64,000 nt of DNA, taken from assembly GCA_029298735.1 (NCBI GenBank), contig JANSLP010000025.1, positions 124,001 to 188,000 of the forward strand. The letters are read 5' to 3'. This stretch comes from Ophiostoma sp. CBS 140.51 (lineage: Eukaryota; Ascomycota; Sordariomycetes; Ophiostomatales; Ophiostomataceae). Of this stretch, positions 44,627 through 56,400 are shown one piece after another (the stretch's first letter is position 1; every line of letters starts with the position of its first letter). A program made the translations under genes and the position numbers. The notes below the pieces were generated by a model. It made no database searches and was not told where the DNA came from. It was given only the letters and a program-made list of their open reading frames with translations.

Positions 44627-46598
44627 TTAACGCCCACGGTATGGGTTGTTATCGGCAAAGTCGTGTGTTGACCGCACCCGGCTGACTGACGCGCTGTTGT
44701 TGGCACTGCTGCTGCCACTGTTGGACCCACTGCCGTTGTGACCGCGGGGATCGGTTGTGCTCGTCGAGGTCGGACGGTTGGGCAAGGGCGGCGGCGAGCC
44801 CGTCGGCGAGATGACGGATCCGCCGCCGTCTCCACCGCCAACAACCAGAGCGCCGCCACCAGGGACGTGGCCAACGACCATGCCCTTGGCCACGCTCTTG
44901 ACAATGGCACGACGCGAGACACCAGTAACATCAATGTAGACGAGACCAACGTTCTTGATGCCACCAGTCAAGTTGCGCGTCACTTCACCGGCTTCGTTGC
45001 CCCACTTGGAGGCCACCACGGTCGTGGCAGCGGTTGAACCGGTGTCGAGCAAGTGACGGCCGGCCTGCTCGATGCCATCGGCGACCGTCGAGAAGGCCAT
45101 CAGGCTCTTGTTGAGCAGACCGGGGCGGAAATCGTTGATGGGCTGCCCGTCGGGACCCAGGCCGGTGGGAGGCTGGCGACGAGACTTGCCACTGTAGGCT
45201 GTACTGCTTCCCGTGCTGCTCACGCTGTCGTGGGCCTTGTGGCCGGCCAGCTTGGCGCCGAGGTTCTGTGCGACCTTGCCGACCTGTCCGACAGCCTTAG
45301 CAGAAAGGCCAGCAGCGCCGGCTGAGAAGGTGTTGATGCGGCGGATGTGCTGGTGTGTCGAGGGCTGGAACGTGATGGGCTTGTTTGAGGGCACAGCTTT
45401 CTCCGCAAACTTGTCGGCCTGGTTCTGCAATGCCTTGGACACCATCTCAGATGTCGTAACAATGAGACGTGAAGCAGCGGCAGCGTTGGCGACAAGTGAT
45501 GATTTCTGGTAGGCCGGGTGCAGAGTCTCAACATATTCGCGTGATGCAGGCGCAACGGAGATGTTGGGAACTGCTTCTGTCGGTAGCGTAATCTCGACGG
45601 GTTCTGTTTATGTTAGATGGGATCTGTTGGTTAAATATTGGAGTGGCCGCAATAGGAGCATACCTTTAGAACCTGGCATCAAGTTCTTGTCTTCGATTAC
45701 TTGATAATGGTCACCGAGTTCACCGATGACGCTGCCGTCTTCCTCATCGATAAGGACCAGCTGGCCACCGGATTGCGAACTGTGACTGCCGGCCGCGTAG
45801 GCCTCGCCGGGCTTGAAAGCGGCCGGGTTATAGGCTGGCAAGTCGTCCGACACGGTTGTCCGTGAAGACCGGGAGGCGCGCTGCTTCTCGTCGCTAAACC
45901 CGCTCTTTTCGCCGCTTCTTGATTGGTGCCGGCTGGAAGACGAGCTCGAGGGTCCAGCAGCAGACTCTCTTGCGGCAGCTGCTGCCGAAGAAGACCCCGA
46001 TGCACCTGGAGGCTTTTCTTTGCGGGAGGAGATCTTTGGTGGCGGTGCCCGTTCAAGGAACGCGGTGCACTGTGCCAAGATGGTCTCGAATGTGTCGACA
46101 TCCTCCTGAAGCCCTTTACGGCTTCCTACAGCCGGGAACTCGATGCGCGTGAAGACACCACTGTTGCGGCCTAGATCCCAGCGCGGAATCAAATAGCTGC
46201 TGGGCGGCTGATGGTAGATCTGCGTGGTCGCCGGAAGCGGAAGATCGAGCTCGGGCGGGAGGTGGAGATGTAAATAAAAGTCCTCTTCCTGTCCCTGGCC
46301 GCCGTTGTCTGGAAGGTTGCCATCGATGGATAGGTCGGCAAATGGAGAGGCCGTGGGGACCATCAGAAGCGACAGCGTTTGCGGACCTGCGGGTGTAAGA
46401 GAGCTTTCGGTGCCATTGGCTATGTGATATGCCGAAACGCCGGTGATGGCGTACAGCAGCTTGGGATCCTGCATTTGTAAAAAAAGGAACTGTCAGCTTG
46501 CATTCAATATCTTGCGCGACACCGGCAAACCTCATGAACGTAACAAAGTCTTAGTTGCGTCATTCAAAAATAACACCTACATTGAGGCTTGAAGCCAT
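44627..46598 (-). CDS. Spartin-like senescence-domain protein
   Basis: A 599-residue protein with a C-terminal senescence/spartin domain. In animals and plants such proteins associate with lipid droplets, endosomes or mitochondria (known); the fungal role is inferred. Coding sequence: complement of 46581-46598, 45664-46468 and 44627-45603. The N-terminus joins MASSLN to DPKLLYAITGVSAYHIANG. Residues 150-230 are Ser/Ala-rich and disordered. The domain runs from about 300 to 520: ASREYVETLHPAYQKSSL, MVSKALQNQADKFAEKA, INTFSAGAAGLSAKAVGQVG, GLLNKSLMAFSTVADGIEQA and NVGLVYIDVTGVSRRAIVKS. It ends in a Gly/Ser-rich tail closing with NNPYRGR. Both junctions restore a continuous frame. The first exon is only 18 nt, so an N-terminus beginning at the in-frame ATG at 46474 (MQDPKLL) is the alternative. 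Confidence 0.9.
45604..45663 (-). other. Intron 2 of the senescence-domain gene
   Basis: A 60-bp intron with donor GTATGC after AAAG and acceptor ATAAACAG. Joining gives AAA GAA CCC (Lys-Glu-Pro) and continues into the domain. Reading through gives an unrelated tail with a stop at 45608. Confidence 0.9.
46469..46580 (-). other. Intron 1 of the senescence-domain gene
   Basis: A 112-bp intron with donor GTAGGT after codon AAT and a T-rich tract ending in ACAAATGCAG. Splicing joins MASSLN to DPKLLY in phase 0. A CTGAC branch-like sequence lies near the acceptor. Confidence 0.7.
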
Positions 46599-49500
46599 TT
46601 TGCTCGCGAGTGAGATGGCGTACAAAAGATGGCCTTTCAGCGCAATCTATACTAAACAAAAATAGAACAAAAATACCGGAAACGGTAAAAGAGAAGCCAA
46701 AGGACTTTCTATCCGATTGTCACAGCGTGCAGCTGTTCTCAGGTAATGCGCGCCTCACTGATTGGGCGTGTCGCTTATTTCAGAGTCTATTCGCAAGTTT
46801 GTCTTCCAAAGCTGCTGCTGTTGCTGATGCTGTCAATGACCGTTTCTTGTTTCTGTGTCGCTGCGATCGTGGCGGCGCTGGCGAACGGCTTCGGGAGGCC
46901 TTGTTGTTGGCGGCGGGCGGATAGGGAGATCCCCAAAAAGAGGGGCAGGCGAGCCGTGGAGGGGGATTGGTGCGGGATGGCACTGGTTCGATGCGAGCGT
47001 GATAGTGTGACGAGGTGACGACGGGCTGACCTGTACGAGAAAGGGTGTTGTTGATGAGGGGGGTAGGAATGCGACAAGAATGAGAAAGGAAGAAGAATTG
47101 CGATTTTGATTTTGACGCAAATAATCAATGATGAAGAGTAGAGAAAGATGGAAGGAGCTTCCGCGTAGTAGCTGTTTCCAAACCAGCAAGACAAAAGTAC
47201 TCCCGTACTTTCCTTCGTAACTGGAAATATGACGTTCCGTTTGCGCCAAAATTAAACTCGTCGAGGAAAGAGCGAACCGGGTGTGCGAGCTCGTGAGGAC
47301 CGGCGCTTAGAGGTGGATGCTGTTTGGCGCGGCAAAGAAGGAGACACAACAGGTAGGAGCGACTGAGTGACCGTGGAGGGGTATTTCCAAATTTGGGGGT
47401 TTGGGCACATGTATCATGATGGAAGGTGCGATTTAGACGACCTAGACTCGCTTGACGAGAGGTAATTACACGAGGCCGAGAAAGAGGCCTCTCACAGGCG
47501 CCATCCATAAAAGAAGCTCTGTGACGAAACAGAGGAGGCGAATGAGCGGGAGCGGTTCCTGTAACTGGTTGCCAACGTGCAAAAGAGGGCCAGAAGCTAC
47601 ATTAGTGCGCGGCCTGCCAAGACGCTGCCAGCTTCCAAGTTCTTCCTCCATACGGAGTACTTGTAGTGAGTATTTCGAAATGATGGTGGAATTACACAGG
47701 CTCAATGTGTGTGTTATCAGGCAACTGCTAGTCCAGGGATGCCGTTCCAAGACGCTGTATCTGCACAGCCTCTCTGCCGGAGCTGTGACGCCACAGGTAA
47801 AACGCCAAGCACTGGAGAGGCATCCAATATGGCGATGAGACAGAAAATGTCCATTGTGTAGCGTGCGCACTTGGCAGACAGTATCTTCCAAGCTTCAATC
47901 AGGCTAAGCAGTGTGGAATCGTCATATATGAAGGTAATCTAGTACACACCATACAATCTGATCGATCTTAACACCATCTCAGGAACCTTTCGATCTCATA
48001 GATTAGTTCTGGCCCAGCAAATCATCCAAACCTCTCCTACGGTTTTGCCACGGACGTTACTCCCACGTGGCACAGATCGAAGAGTCTCGCAATGATTGCC
48101 ACAATCCCAGAGCCTTGCTGTTCTCTGCCCTCCGAGCCTTCTTAGCTTCAGACATGTTGCACTCCTTGATCATTCATGTTCTGGCGAAGAGCCTTTTAAA
48201 AGTTAGATAAAGTGAAAAAAAATTGGGTGTTCCTTTTCATTCTTTTGTTTTGTCCGTTATTGTTACTATATTTACTTCGTGAAGTTCGTTAAATTTAATG
48301 AACGATACGTAAGTTAGTTAAGAAATATAACCGAATGTAGAATACATGTTGTTTGCAACGTAGATTTCAGAACATGTATGGTCTCACACGTTGCTACTGA
48401 AGCTCGATGAGGTTTACTTGTACATTGCCATATCTCTCTCATTAATGGCCGTGGAACACAATGTCGATAATCTCTAGGCCTAAGAACGACCTGTAGTCAT
48501 CACTACCAGGCTTATAGAAACGAGGCTGTGACTAGTATATCATATGTCATGTATATAAAAATTGGCACATATTTTTAACCGACTTCAACGTCCAGCTTTG
48601 GGCTTCGTGGACAGCTCGACATCTTGTGGGCACCAGGGCAGTTGGGCATATTCCAAGCACATAATTTATCAGCACGAGCACGCCGAAAACTACGACTGCA
48701 CTTGTTAGCCACGAGGACTGAGACATGCCTTGCGTCGACTTATTTGCTTCTGCTATTGCTTCTTTTCTCGGCTTCTCCAACTAGACGGCCCCTGCGTCAA
48801 CCAAACAATGACCAGAGTCTTATGCAAAGCTACGACTAGCTGCCGGCACCAGAAAAAAAAAAGTCCCGTTGTCGGTGATAAATCAAGTGAAAAAGAAAGC
48901 TCGTGTGCATGTGATTGCCTCCGAGGCCAAGGGTTTCTCTTTCTTATAATCCTGGTCACCGCTAGTCGTTCTCCTGTTTACACGATTAACGATATGAAAG
49001 GGCGGGAGAGAATGCGTTAAAAGATGCATCGATCACTCAAATATGAAAACAAAACATGAACACGCTTGATATCTTAAGTCCAAATCTCACACCCCCAATA
49101 TGAGCGGCTATCTCGGAGAACATTTCATGGACTTGACGACAGAATAAGAACCAGCCCCGTGGAAAAGAAAACGTTGGTCCCCACCGCCAATGACTTGCTC
49201 CATGCAAGAAAGGCATGCGGGTATTCGTTTGCGTCCGACAGTCGCCTCCTGCATGGCGTTTTTGACACGAGGCAATGGCCTATTGGTGATATGCATGACA
49301 AGTGAGTGTCGTGGGCTGAGAGAAGAGAAAGGGCATGGGGGCATCAGAAAGAGAACAATCTCGGCAGCTATGGTAATAATACGGCGTGCCACGCGGAAAT
49401 CTTTGCTGAATCGAGCCAGAAATAAAAAAAGTGACCGTCAATATCACAAGCATGCATGATGCGCCATTGCGGACCAGGCCTCTTCCATGACGAAGAAAAA

Positions 49501-52500
49501 CATATCCCATACTGTTATGGTCCACACGCACCTTGACTTGGATCGTCTTGAGCAATACTGTGTAAAAAAGGCACAAAGCCTTTGTCAGAGCACCAGATAC
49601 AAAGACAATGCCCCATGTCGAGAGATGCATCCTCATACTCCCGACAAGAGGGGCCGGCTGAACTCAACTGTCGACAGGGGTTGATGAGAGGATCCCCTTT
49701 TTTCTTGACGTCCTCTTTCGTCAGTTTACGTTGTTGTCATGCCGGCTGCCATGTCCTTGTGACGGTGAAGAGACGAAACGCAACGCTGCAAATTGCTACG
49801 CATGTAGTAAGGACATGAGCGGGTACGTATCTTCTTTCTTTCACACATTTGCCAAGCTGCAGCCACTCCACGTCCAAATGCCTAGCGTTCCGTGTTGAGA
49901 AGAATCTCGGCATGGCGATGGATAGGGAGGGCAGTTGACAAGTGCAAAAAACCTTCCGGAATACGTCAAATGTTTCCGCGCCGGCCAGTGACATCGCGTG
50001 TCTGTAACGGCTGGCGTGGGGTGAGGAGGTGCAGGTCCAAAGGCCCTATGGCACTTTTAGACACATTTCTCACACTCTCAAAAAACTTCACGTGGTTCAC
50101 TCATTGTTTGCCGCTTTTTTTTTTCACCGTCTGTTGGACCCAAGAGCGTATCTGCCCGAGTCACCACGGAGTTGGTTCCATAGTTTGGTATGTCGGAACG
50201 GGGACGACAGCAATGGCTGTGTGTCTGTGATCCAACCAGTTATCAATGTCCCACACGACCGATAGATGGCGATGTGCCAGATATCCGCGGATAATGAACA
50301 CCTGTCGATTGCAAGATTCGACAGATAGCTAGGTAGCAATGAAATCGACCGGGCGCATCTCAAGTAGGAAAAGATGTATCTTTGGTTCAGGGATTAAGCC
50401 TGCCTGTATGTTGTAGTGCGTTGGACTTCAAGAGACTTGGCCCGTCTCTCTACATGAACTGGTTGCACTCTCGCGTCTTCCCGCACGGCTCCCGAACCAA
50501 AGACTTGGAGTGGGAAGGAGCTGTGACGGGACAAGCACCAGCGCCACTGCAATAGCAGGAGCCAGATATAGATGAGAGGAATGGGCAGGTCTCGATGGGA
50601 GGACACACAATTATGAGGGCTTAAGCACGTACACGGCATTATGTGTATACAGAGTATTACATTGTACATACGAAAGTATGTGTCGCTTGCTCCTTCCCCC
50701 CTTGACTAGGTTTCTTTCCTTCGAAAATATCAGTACAAATTGTCCGAAAAGGAAAGTGCGACTGTTTTGCAGCTTCAGCTGCAGTGAAAGAATGAAGCAA
50801 TTACTACCTCAGTCGCAACTTCCTCTTGCAGCATGCGCTCTTGCCCTTTTTGCTTTCACCGCCATTGATCAAACAAAGCTCCCCGTGGTCGTTCCTTCTG
50901 TAGTATTAATTTTGAACCTCTTCACAGTCACGCTGTTCATCTGTTGTGATCTACATGCTGAAAAGGAAGGTGCAGCCAACAGCACAGGACCTACTTAACC
51001 CTCCTGAGATTCTGTTTACCACTCATCCCGCATCTTCCATTTTTCTCATTACCACAAAAGTGATTTGAGGTGCTCGTATTTTTGACCCTGTCCCTTCATA
51101 TGTCGTGCCACCATTCAGGCCAGGCCCCGTCTTTCGAGGTTGCATCCAACGCCTGGCTACATATTCGTCTCTTTTCCGGCGTCGTTTACTTCTTTCACAC
51201 CTGCAAGCCAACAGAAGCATCCTCCACCCCGCCCGACATGCGCCCAGACATCCACCCACTCAGCCCTCACCATTCCGTCCCAGCCCCTCTCTCCCACGCA
51301 TGTACCCTTCCCTTTGCTGTTTTCTTCTTCTTTTTCGCCCCCATCTGCGCCCCTTGGAGAGATGGGTAGAGAGGGGAAGCCAAAGCCGCGCCAGAGACGA
51401 GGGACAAAAACGACGAAATGACGGGTCGCCTGGATGGCTGCATGGGTCCTGGGCAGGTGCCATTCGCCAACGCGGGCAATTCTTTTACTTCCGGCAACTC
51501 TTTCTGCTACTCTGCTCTTTGACCTTTGCTCTCTTCAATCCTCTCACACTCTTTTATTCCGTTCGCCGCTTTGTTCGACCTCCGGACTCGCTCCTCTTCC
51601 AAAGTGCCACCACCGCTTTTTTCTTTTCTCGTCCATCATTCCCAGCACCTCTCCCCTGCCGCCATCTTGAATCTAACTGACGGAGTTGGCAAACGTGCGA
51701 GCCCCGTGGAGCACGTTAGTCAATGCGACTTATTATTACCAGGTCTGCAGCAGCACTTACACCAGACGAATTAGTGCCGGCGATCGGTAGACCCTGACTC
51801 CATCTCTCAACGGCTTCTGTCTCTCAGCTCTTGTTCAAATCCAAATTCCCACCAAAGAGGACGCCCACCACTCAAACAGAAGTACTAGATGCGTTTGACT
51901 TTGCTTGATACTGCCAGAACTCCGTATCTTGTCCCAATTGACGTTCGTGACTACTGTTGCCAACCCGCCGACGTTCTGCCAATACATGACTGCAGCGTCA
52001 GCCTCGTGCTCCTGTCTTAAGTCTACTTCTTGACGCTACCCATCATACGGTCTACAAGCAGGAGCACCGCTCCACTAGTCGATACACTTCATACACTATA
52101 CACTGCTGTCACGGCTCGGTTTGGAGCACTACTTGTACTTTGTTCGTGTCAAGTGTACGAAAGATATCCCAAAACCAGAACAGCAGAGCCTGGCATCGGA
52201 GCCGCAAACACGCCGCTGTCAGCTCGCGGCGAACGGTGCATATCTCTTGTCCTTTCGACCCTCCATTTCCACCCCTTCTCTCTGGTAAGTTCAGTCTTTG
52301 CTTGCTTCTCAGCCTCCCATTGGAGATGGAGACACACCTCCCCTTGACTTGATTTTCTTTATTCCAACCCCGTCACATTTTGGTCTTCATCAGTCCCCCC
52401 GCCCACACCAACTGATCCTGTACCATGTGCTCGGTCTTTTCTATCTGTTTCTTTCTTTCTCTTTTGATATTACCTACCCTATGCTCGTTCAAGGTAAGAT

Positions 52501-53431
52501 ATGAACGATTATACTTCTATCGTGTCTCACATAAGCTGGAATAACTGCTTGGCGAACTGGTCTGTCCAGCTCAGGCCAGGCCGGCTGTTTGCAGACAGGG
52601 GACACACGACGGCACCTGAAAAGGTACACGATCGTCTGTCAAGAAGTCACTATTTGCATCTGACGAAAGAAACGTTGTACTCGTTGTCCTGCCCCCTTCC
52701 TGTATTCTGTACGCGAACCCACATTGACCTCCACAAACGCTGCGTTTCTCCTACTAAGTTATATCACAGCCTGGGGGCCTTGTTTGACCGTCTAGTGACT
52801 GGTGAACCTCGGCCATGCTGTTCATGATTTTATTTGCATTGCCCATTATTAAATTCGTGTTTTTGAGATTCCACTCATATGTGCCTAAGATCTCTACGTC
52901 CGTCCTCAGTCAAAACCTTTGGGGCAATGCTGGTATATAACGTTTCTGGATCGCCATTGGGTCGTGCTAACAAATTATATGAACAGAGGCAGGGACAGCA
53001 ACAGTCGCCACATTTCCCAAAACAGGACCGAGAGGACTTGGCCGCCCTGGCTCATATTTAAGAGTTCCTGGCACGGCTACAAACAGATCCGTATGTATAC
53101 AAGTCCACTTTTGTTTTGATGCACGAGATTCTCAGATATCCACAAGAGGAAACAAAAATACTGGATGGACGCAATGCTGACGGAGGAGTACTTGTGGCCA
53201 CCCCTGGAGTGACCGTTATCCCGCCTCCCTCGTCTCTGTGCCATCTGCATGTGTCTGCGCGTACACCACACCTAGCGCGCCTGGGCACACATGAAGTTTC
53301 TAGAACGAAAGAGAGTAACAACGACTAAAAGGGCACTTTTTATCTGAGGCACGTTGGCAGAAAATTATACGTACAACAACCTACATTGTCTGCTATAAGA
53401 CGGGTCTGCCGCCTGCACTTCTTTTTTACAG
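46599..53431. other. 6.8 kb gene-poor interval between divergent genes
   Basis: The flanking genes are transcribed outward, so this interval holds both promoters. No ORF has recognisable family features. An AT-rich segment lies at 48180-48600. A 68-codon ORF with two hydrophobic segments is at 50792-50998 (see findings). From about 51000 rightwards the plus strand is CT-rich, as expected of a long leader of the transcription factor gene, with likely introns close to its ATG. No RNA gene is recognised. Confidence 0.5.
52933..52986 (+). other. Candidate leader intron of the Zn2Cys6 gene
   Basis: A 54-bp segment has all marks of a short fungal intron: donor GTATAT, branch site GTGCTAACA and acceptor ATGAACAG 15 nt further on. 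It lies about 450 bp before the ATG of the transcription factor gene on the same strand, so a 5' untranslated intron is the likely reading. Transcription is not shown. Confidence 0.45.
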
Positions 53432-56400
53432 ATGGAGTCCTCGTCGCAGTCCACCCCGACGTCTTCACACTTCAGTATACAGTCCATGCTTACTTCACAC
53501 GAACGTTCAAACGTTGAGAGACACTCCGATTCACCACAAGCATTTGCTTCAACGCCCAACTTTGCTCCCTCTCCTGCGGGCCAGAGCCCAGGAAGTGGCT
53601 TTGGGGCGAGCATGACGATAGGACAGTCTCCGTCAACATTCAAGGACACCTCCAGCGCCGCCTCTCCACACCCGGAACCATATCCCATATCGCCACGGGG
53701 ACGTGACCAACCTTATCATCAACATCCATTTTCCCCGCCACAACAGCAACAACGCCAGATGCAACAGCAACATAACCGGCATCAACAGTATACGCAGCCC
53801 CAGCAATATCATCATCAACAGCAGCAACATCAGCAACAACAAGGGCAACAGCGACACCAGCTGCCCTCTCTTTCCTCACTTCCTCCGATGCCTTCGGCGC
53901 CATCACCCTCCTCATTGCCCTCATTATCCTCGTTGCCTCTGCCAAACCTGCAGTCTATTCAGAACCAACAAGATTACCAACAGCAATTTCATCACGCTTA
54001 CAGCAACAACAGCCGCCCTCACCAACAGGCACTCGAGGCTCAGCACAACGTTCCTCCTGCACACAATCTAGGTGTTGTCGGAAGTGCAATACGAGAGGCT
54101 GTAGGGCAGAAGCCCGCGCCAGCATCACTACCAGGGTACGGACATCCACCATCCCCTCCACGAGGTCTTGACAGCCCCCCCACTGTCGAGTTCAAGAAAG
54201 CGCCAGTTGCAAAACGAGCACCAATGCGATCCAGTATTGCTTGTATGCGTTGCCGTCGGTCAAAAATCAAATGTGTCAACGACGGGGAGGGTAAGTCCGC
54301 TTGCGAGACTTGTCTCAAATCAAGGAGAGACTGTCGTTATCTCGTCTCCAACAACCAACCGCCAACAAGCGACGCGGAGCTGCAGTTTGTTGTGACCACG
54401 GCCCCCAAAATTCCCCGCGTGATGAAGCGCGAGGAACCTGGACAGGCCGAGCGGAACTCGGAGCGTAAACGGCTGAAGAAACTGGGCGACTCTGTAAGCC
54501 TCGACGAGCAGAAGTCGGGTGCCTACTACGCAAATGAAGTGCTCTCCGAGCACTATTTCACCGAGACCATGTGGACAGAGATATTCGACATCTACCGCCT
54601 CCACTTTGCTACGGAACTCCCATTCCTTCACCTGGCAACACTGAAAGAGAAGATGGGTGACAAGATGCGGGCCAGTCAAACACGCCGCTCGGACGGCACC
54701 AATTTGGTTTTGCTTGGTGTTCTCACCCTCACGGCTCGCTTCCATACCGACCTCGTGAGGCGCATCACGTTCCCTCATACACAACACGGCGCCAACAAAT
54801 CTAACCCTGCAAGCACGGCCAAAAGCGAGCCATGGGCTGCCTCGGAGTACTTTGCTGGTGTGCTTTCCGGAGCCTTGGGCCCTCTGTCGGCATGCGTGAG
54901 GCTGGCCACTGTCGAACGTGTCCAGGCATTTTTGATGCTGGGATTATATGAGTGGATCAGGCCAAATAAAAGAGACGACTCTAATGGTGCAAGATCCGAC
55001 GGCATGGGGGCATGGATGTATGTCGGATTTGGTATTCGCATGGCCGAGGGTCTGAGACTTGGAGTTGATGATGAGTCTCCACGTCGTCGCCGTGTTGCTG
55101 CTTCCAAGCCCTCCGCTGCACCGTCTGCGTCTGCTTCTGCAGAGACGAGAACAGATGGCAAGGCCGGTATTGACACCGAAAACGATCCTAAAAATAGTTC
55201 TGCTGGCTCATTATCTACGAAAACCGACACATCGGATTCCTACAGAGAAGGCGCCAGCGCGATGACACAGAAAGCCTCGGGCAAGAGAAGTGCAGAGGCT
55301 ATCGAGTCGATTGTCACCAGCGAAGTTCGCCGACGCACCATGTTTAGCTGCTTCGTTTTGGACCGCATGCTAGCCTGCGGAAAGAACCGTTCCACCATGA
55401 TCCGTTCAGAGAATATCAAAGTCCAGCTGCCGTGTTCCGAGATTGCCTTTGATTTGTCATTTCAGACCTTCACGGGCTACTTGCGACCGCGTCCGGAGAT
55501 TGGTATACTTGTGGCCGGCGCTCCAGATACGGGCGAAGGCGCATCCGATATCAATGACAGCCTGTTGGCTCGCTTCATACTTCTCGTCGACATTTGGGGT
55601 GAGATCTCAGAGTACAGCTTTGCGGGCGGCAGGCATACGGAGGAGCAACCGCCATGGGAAGACACCGAGTTCCGACGATTGACCGGCATGCTTGACGAGT
55701 TCTACTCGCGGCTTCCATCCACCTTTACATTCTCCACGACAAACTACCATAAACACGAGAACCACCATGCGTCAACAGAATACGTCTCGCTCCATATGCT
55801 GTTCGCCGTCTGCCAGATCATGTTGCATCGCGAGTACACACCATTCATCCCCATCCGGTGCACACGTCCAATGGGCCCGCTCGACGAGCCAACGTTTCCA
55901 GAGGGGAGTGCACCGCGGGGATTCTGGGAACAGAGCGCAGACACAGTGTTCAAGGCCGCTCGCAACATTATCGATCTGATTGAAATCTGCCAGACGCGGA
56001 AACAGATGCCCATGTCGGCGCTGGTCGTATTTGCTGTGTGGACGGCGGCGTTTGTTGGCATCTACTCTTGGCATTTCCCGCGGATGGACAAACATCACCG
56101 CATGTTGACGAGGTATGATGCCGAACGTAACGGAAAACGCGGCCCCGAGTCACCAGACAACATCGACGACCGGCGGGTCTCTACACATGGGCCAACAGCA
56201 GTTGCCTATGAGGCCTTAAAGAGTATGGGCATGTGGCTGCAGATGGCAACGACATATGTCCGGTATTTCCACGAGATGGACGAATACTACGATGGCGTCA
56301 AGAAGGAGTATTGGGCGCATGTGGAGAAGCATGGCGGAGAGACAGTGAGACGAAAGAGCGTTCGGCAGGGTGGCAATGGCGGAGGCCTCGATGAGTGGAA

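Noticed and set aside
46960..47010. Possible tRNA B-box (GGTTCGATGCG)
   Set aside because: No matching A-box upstream and no acceptor stem pairing.
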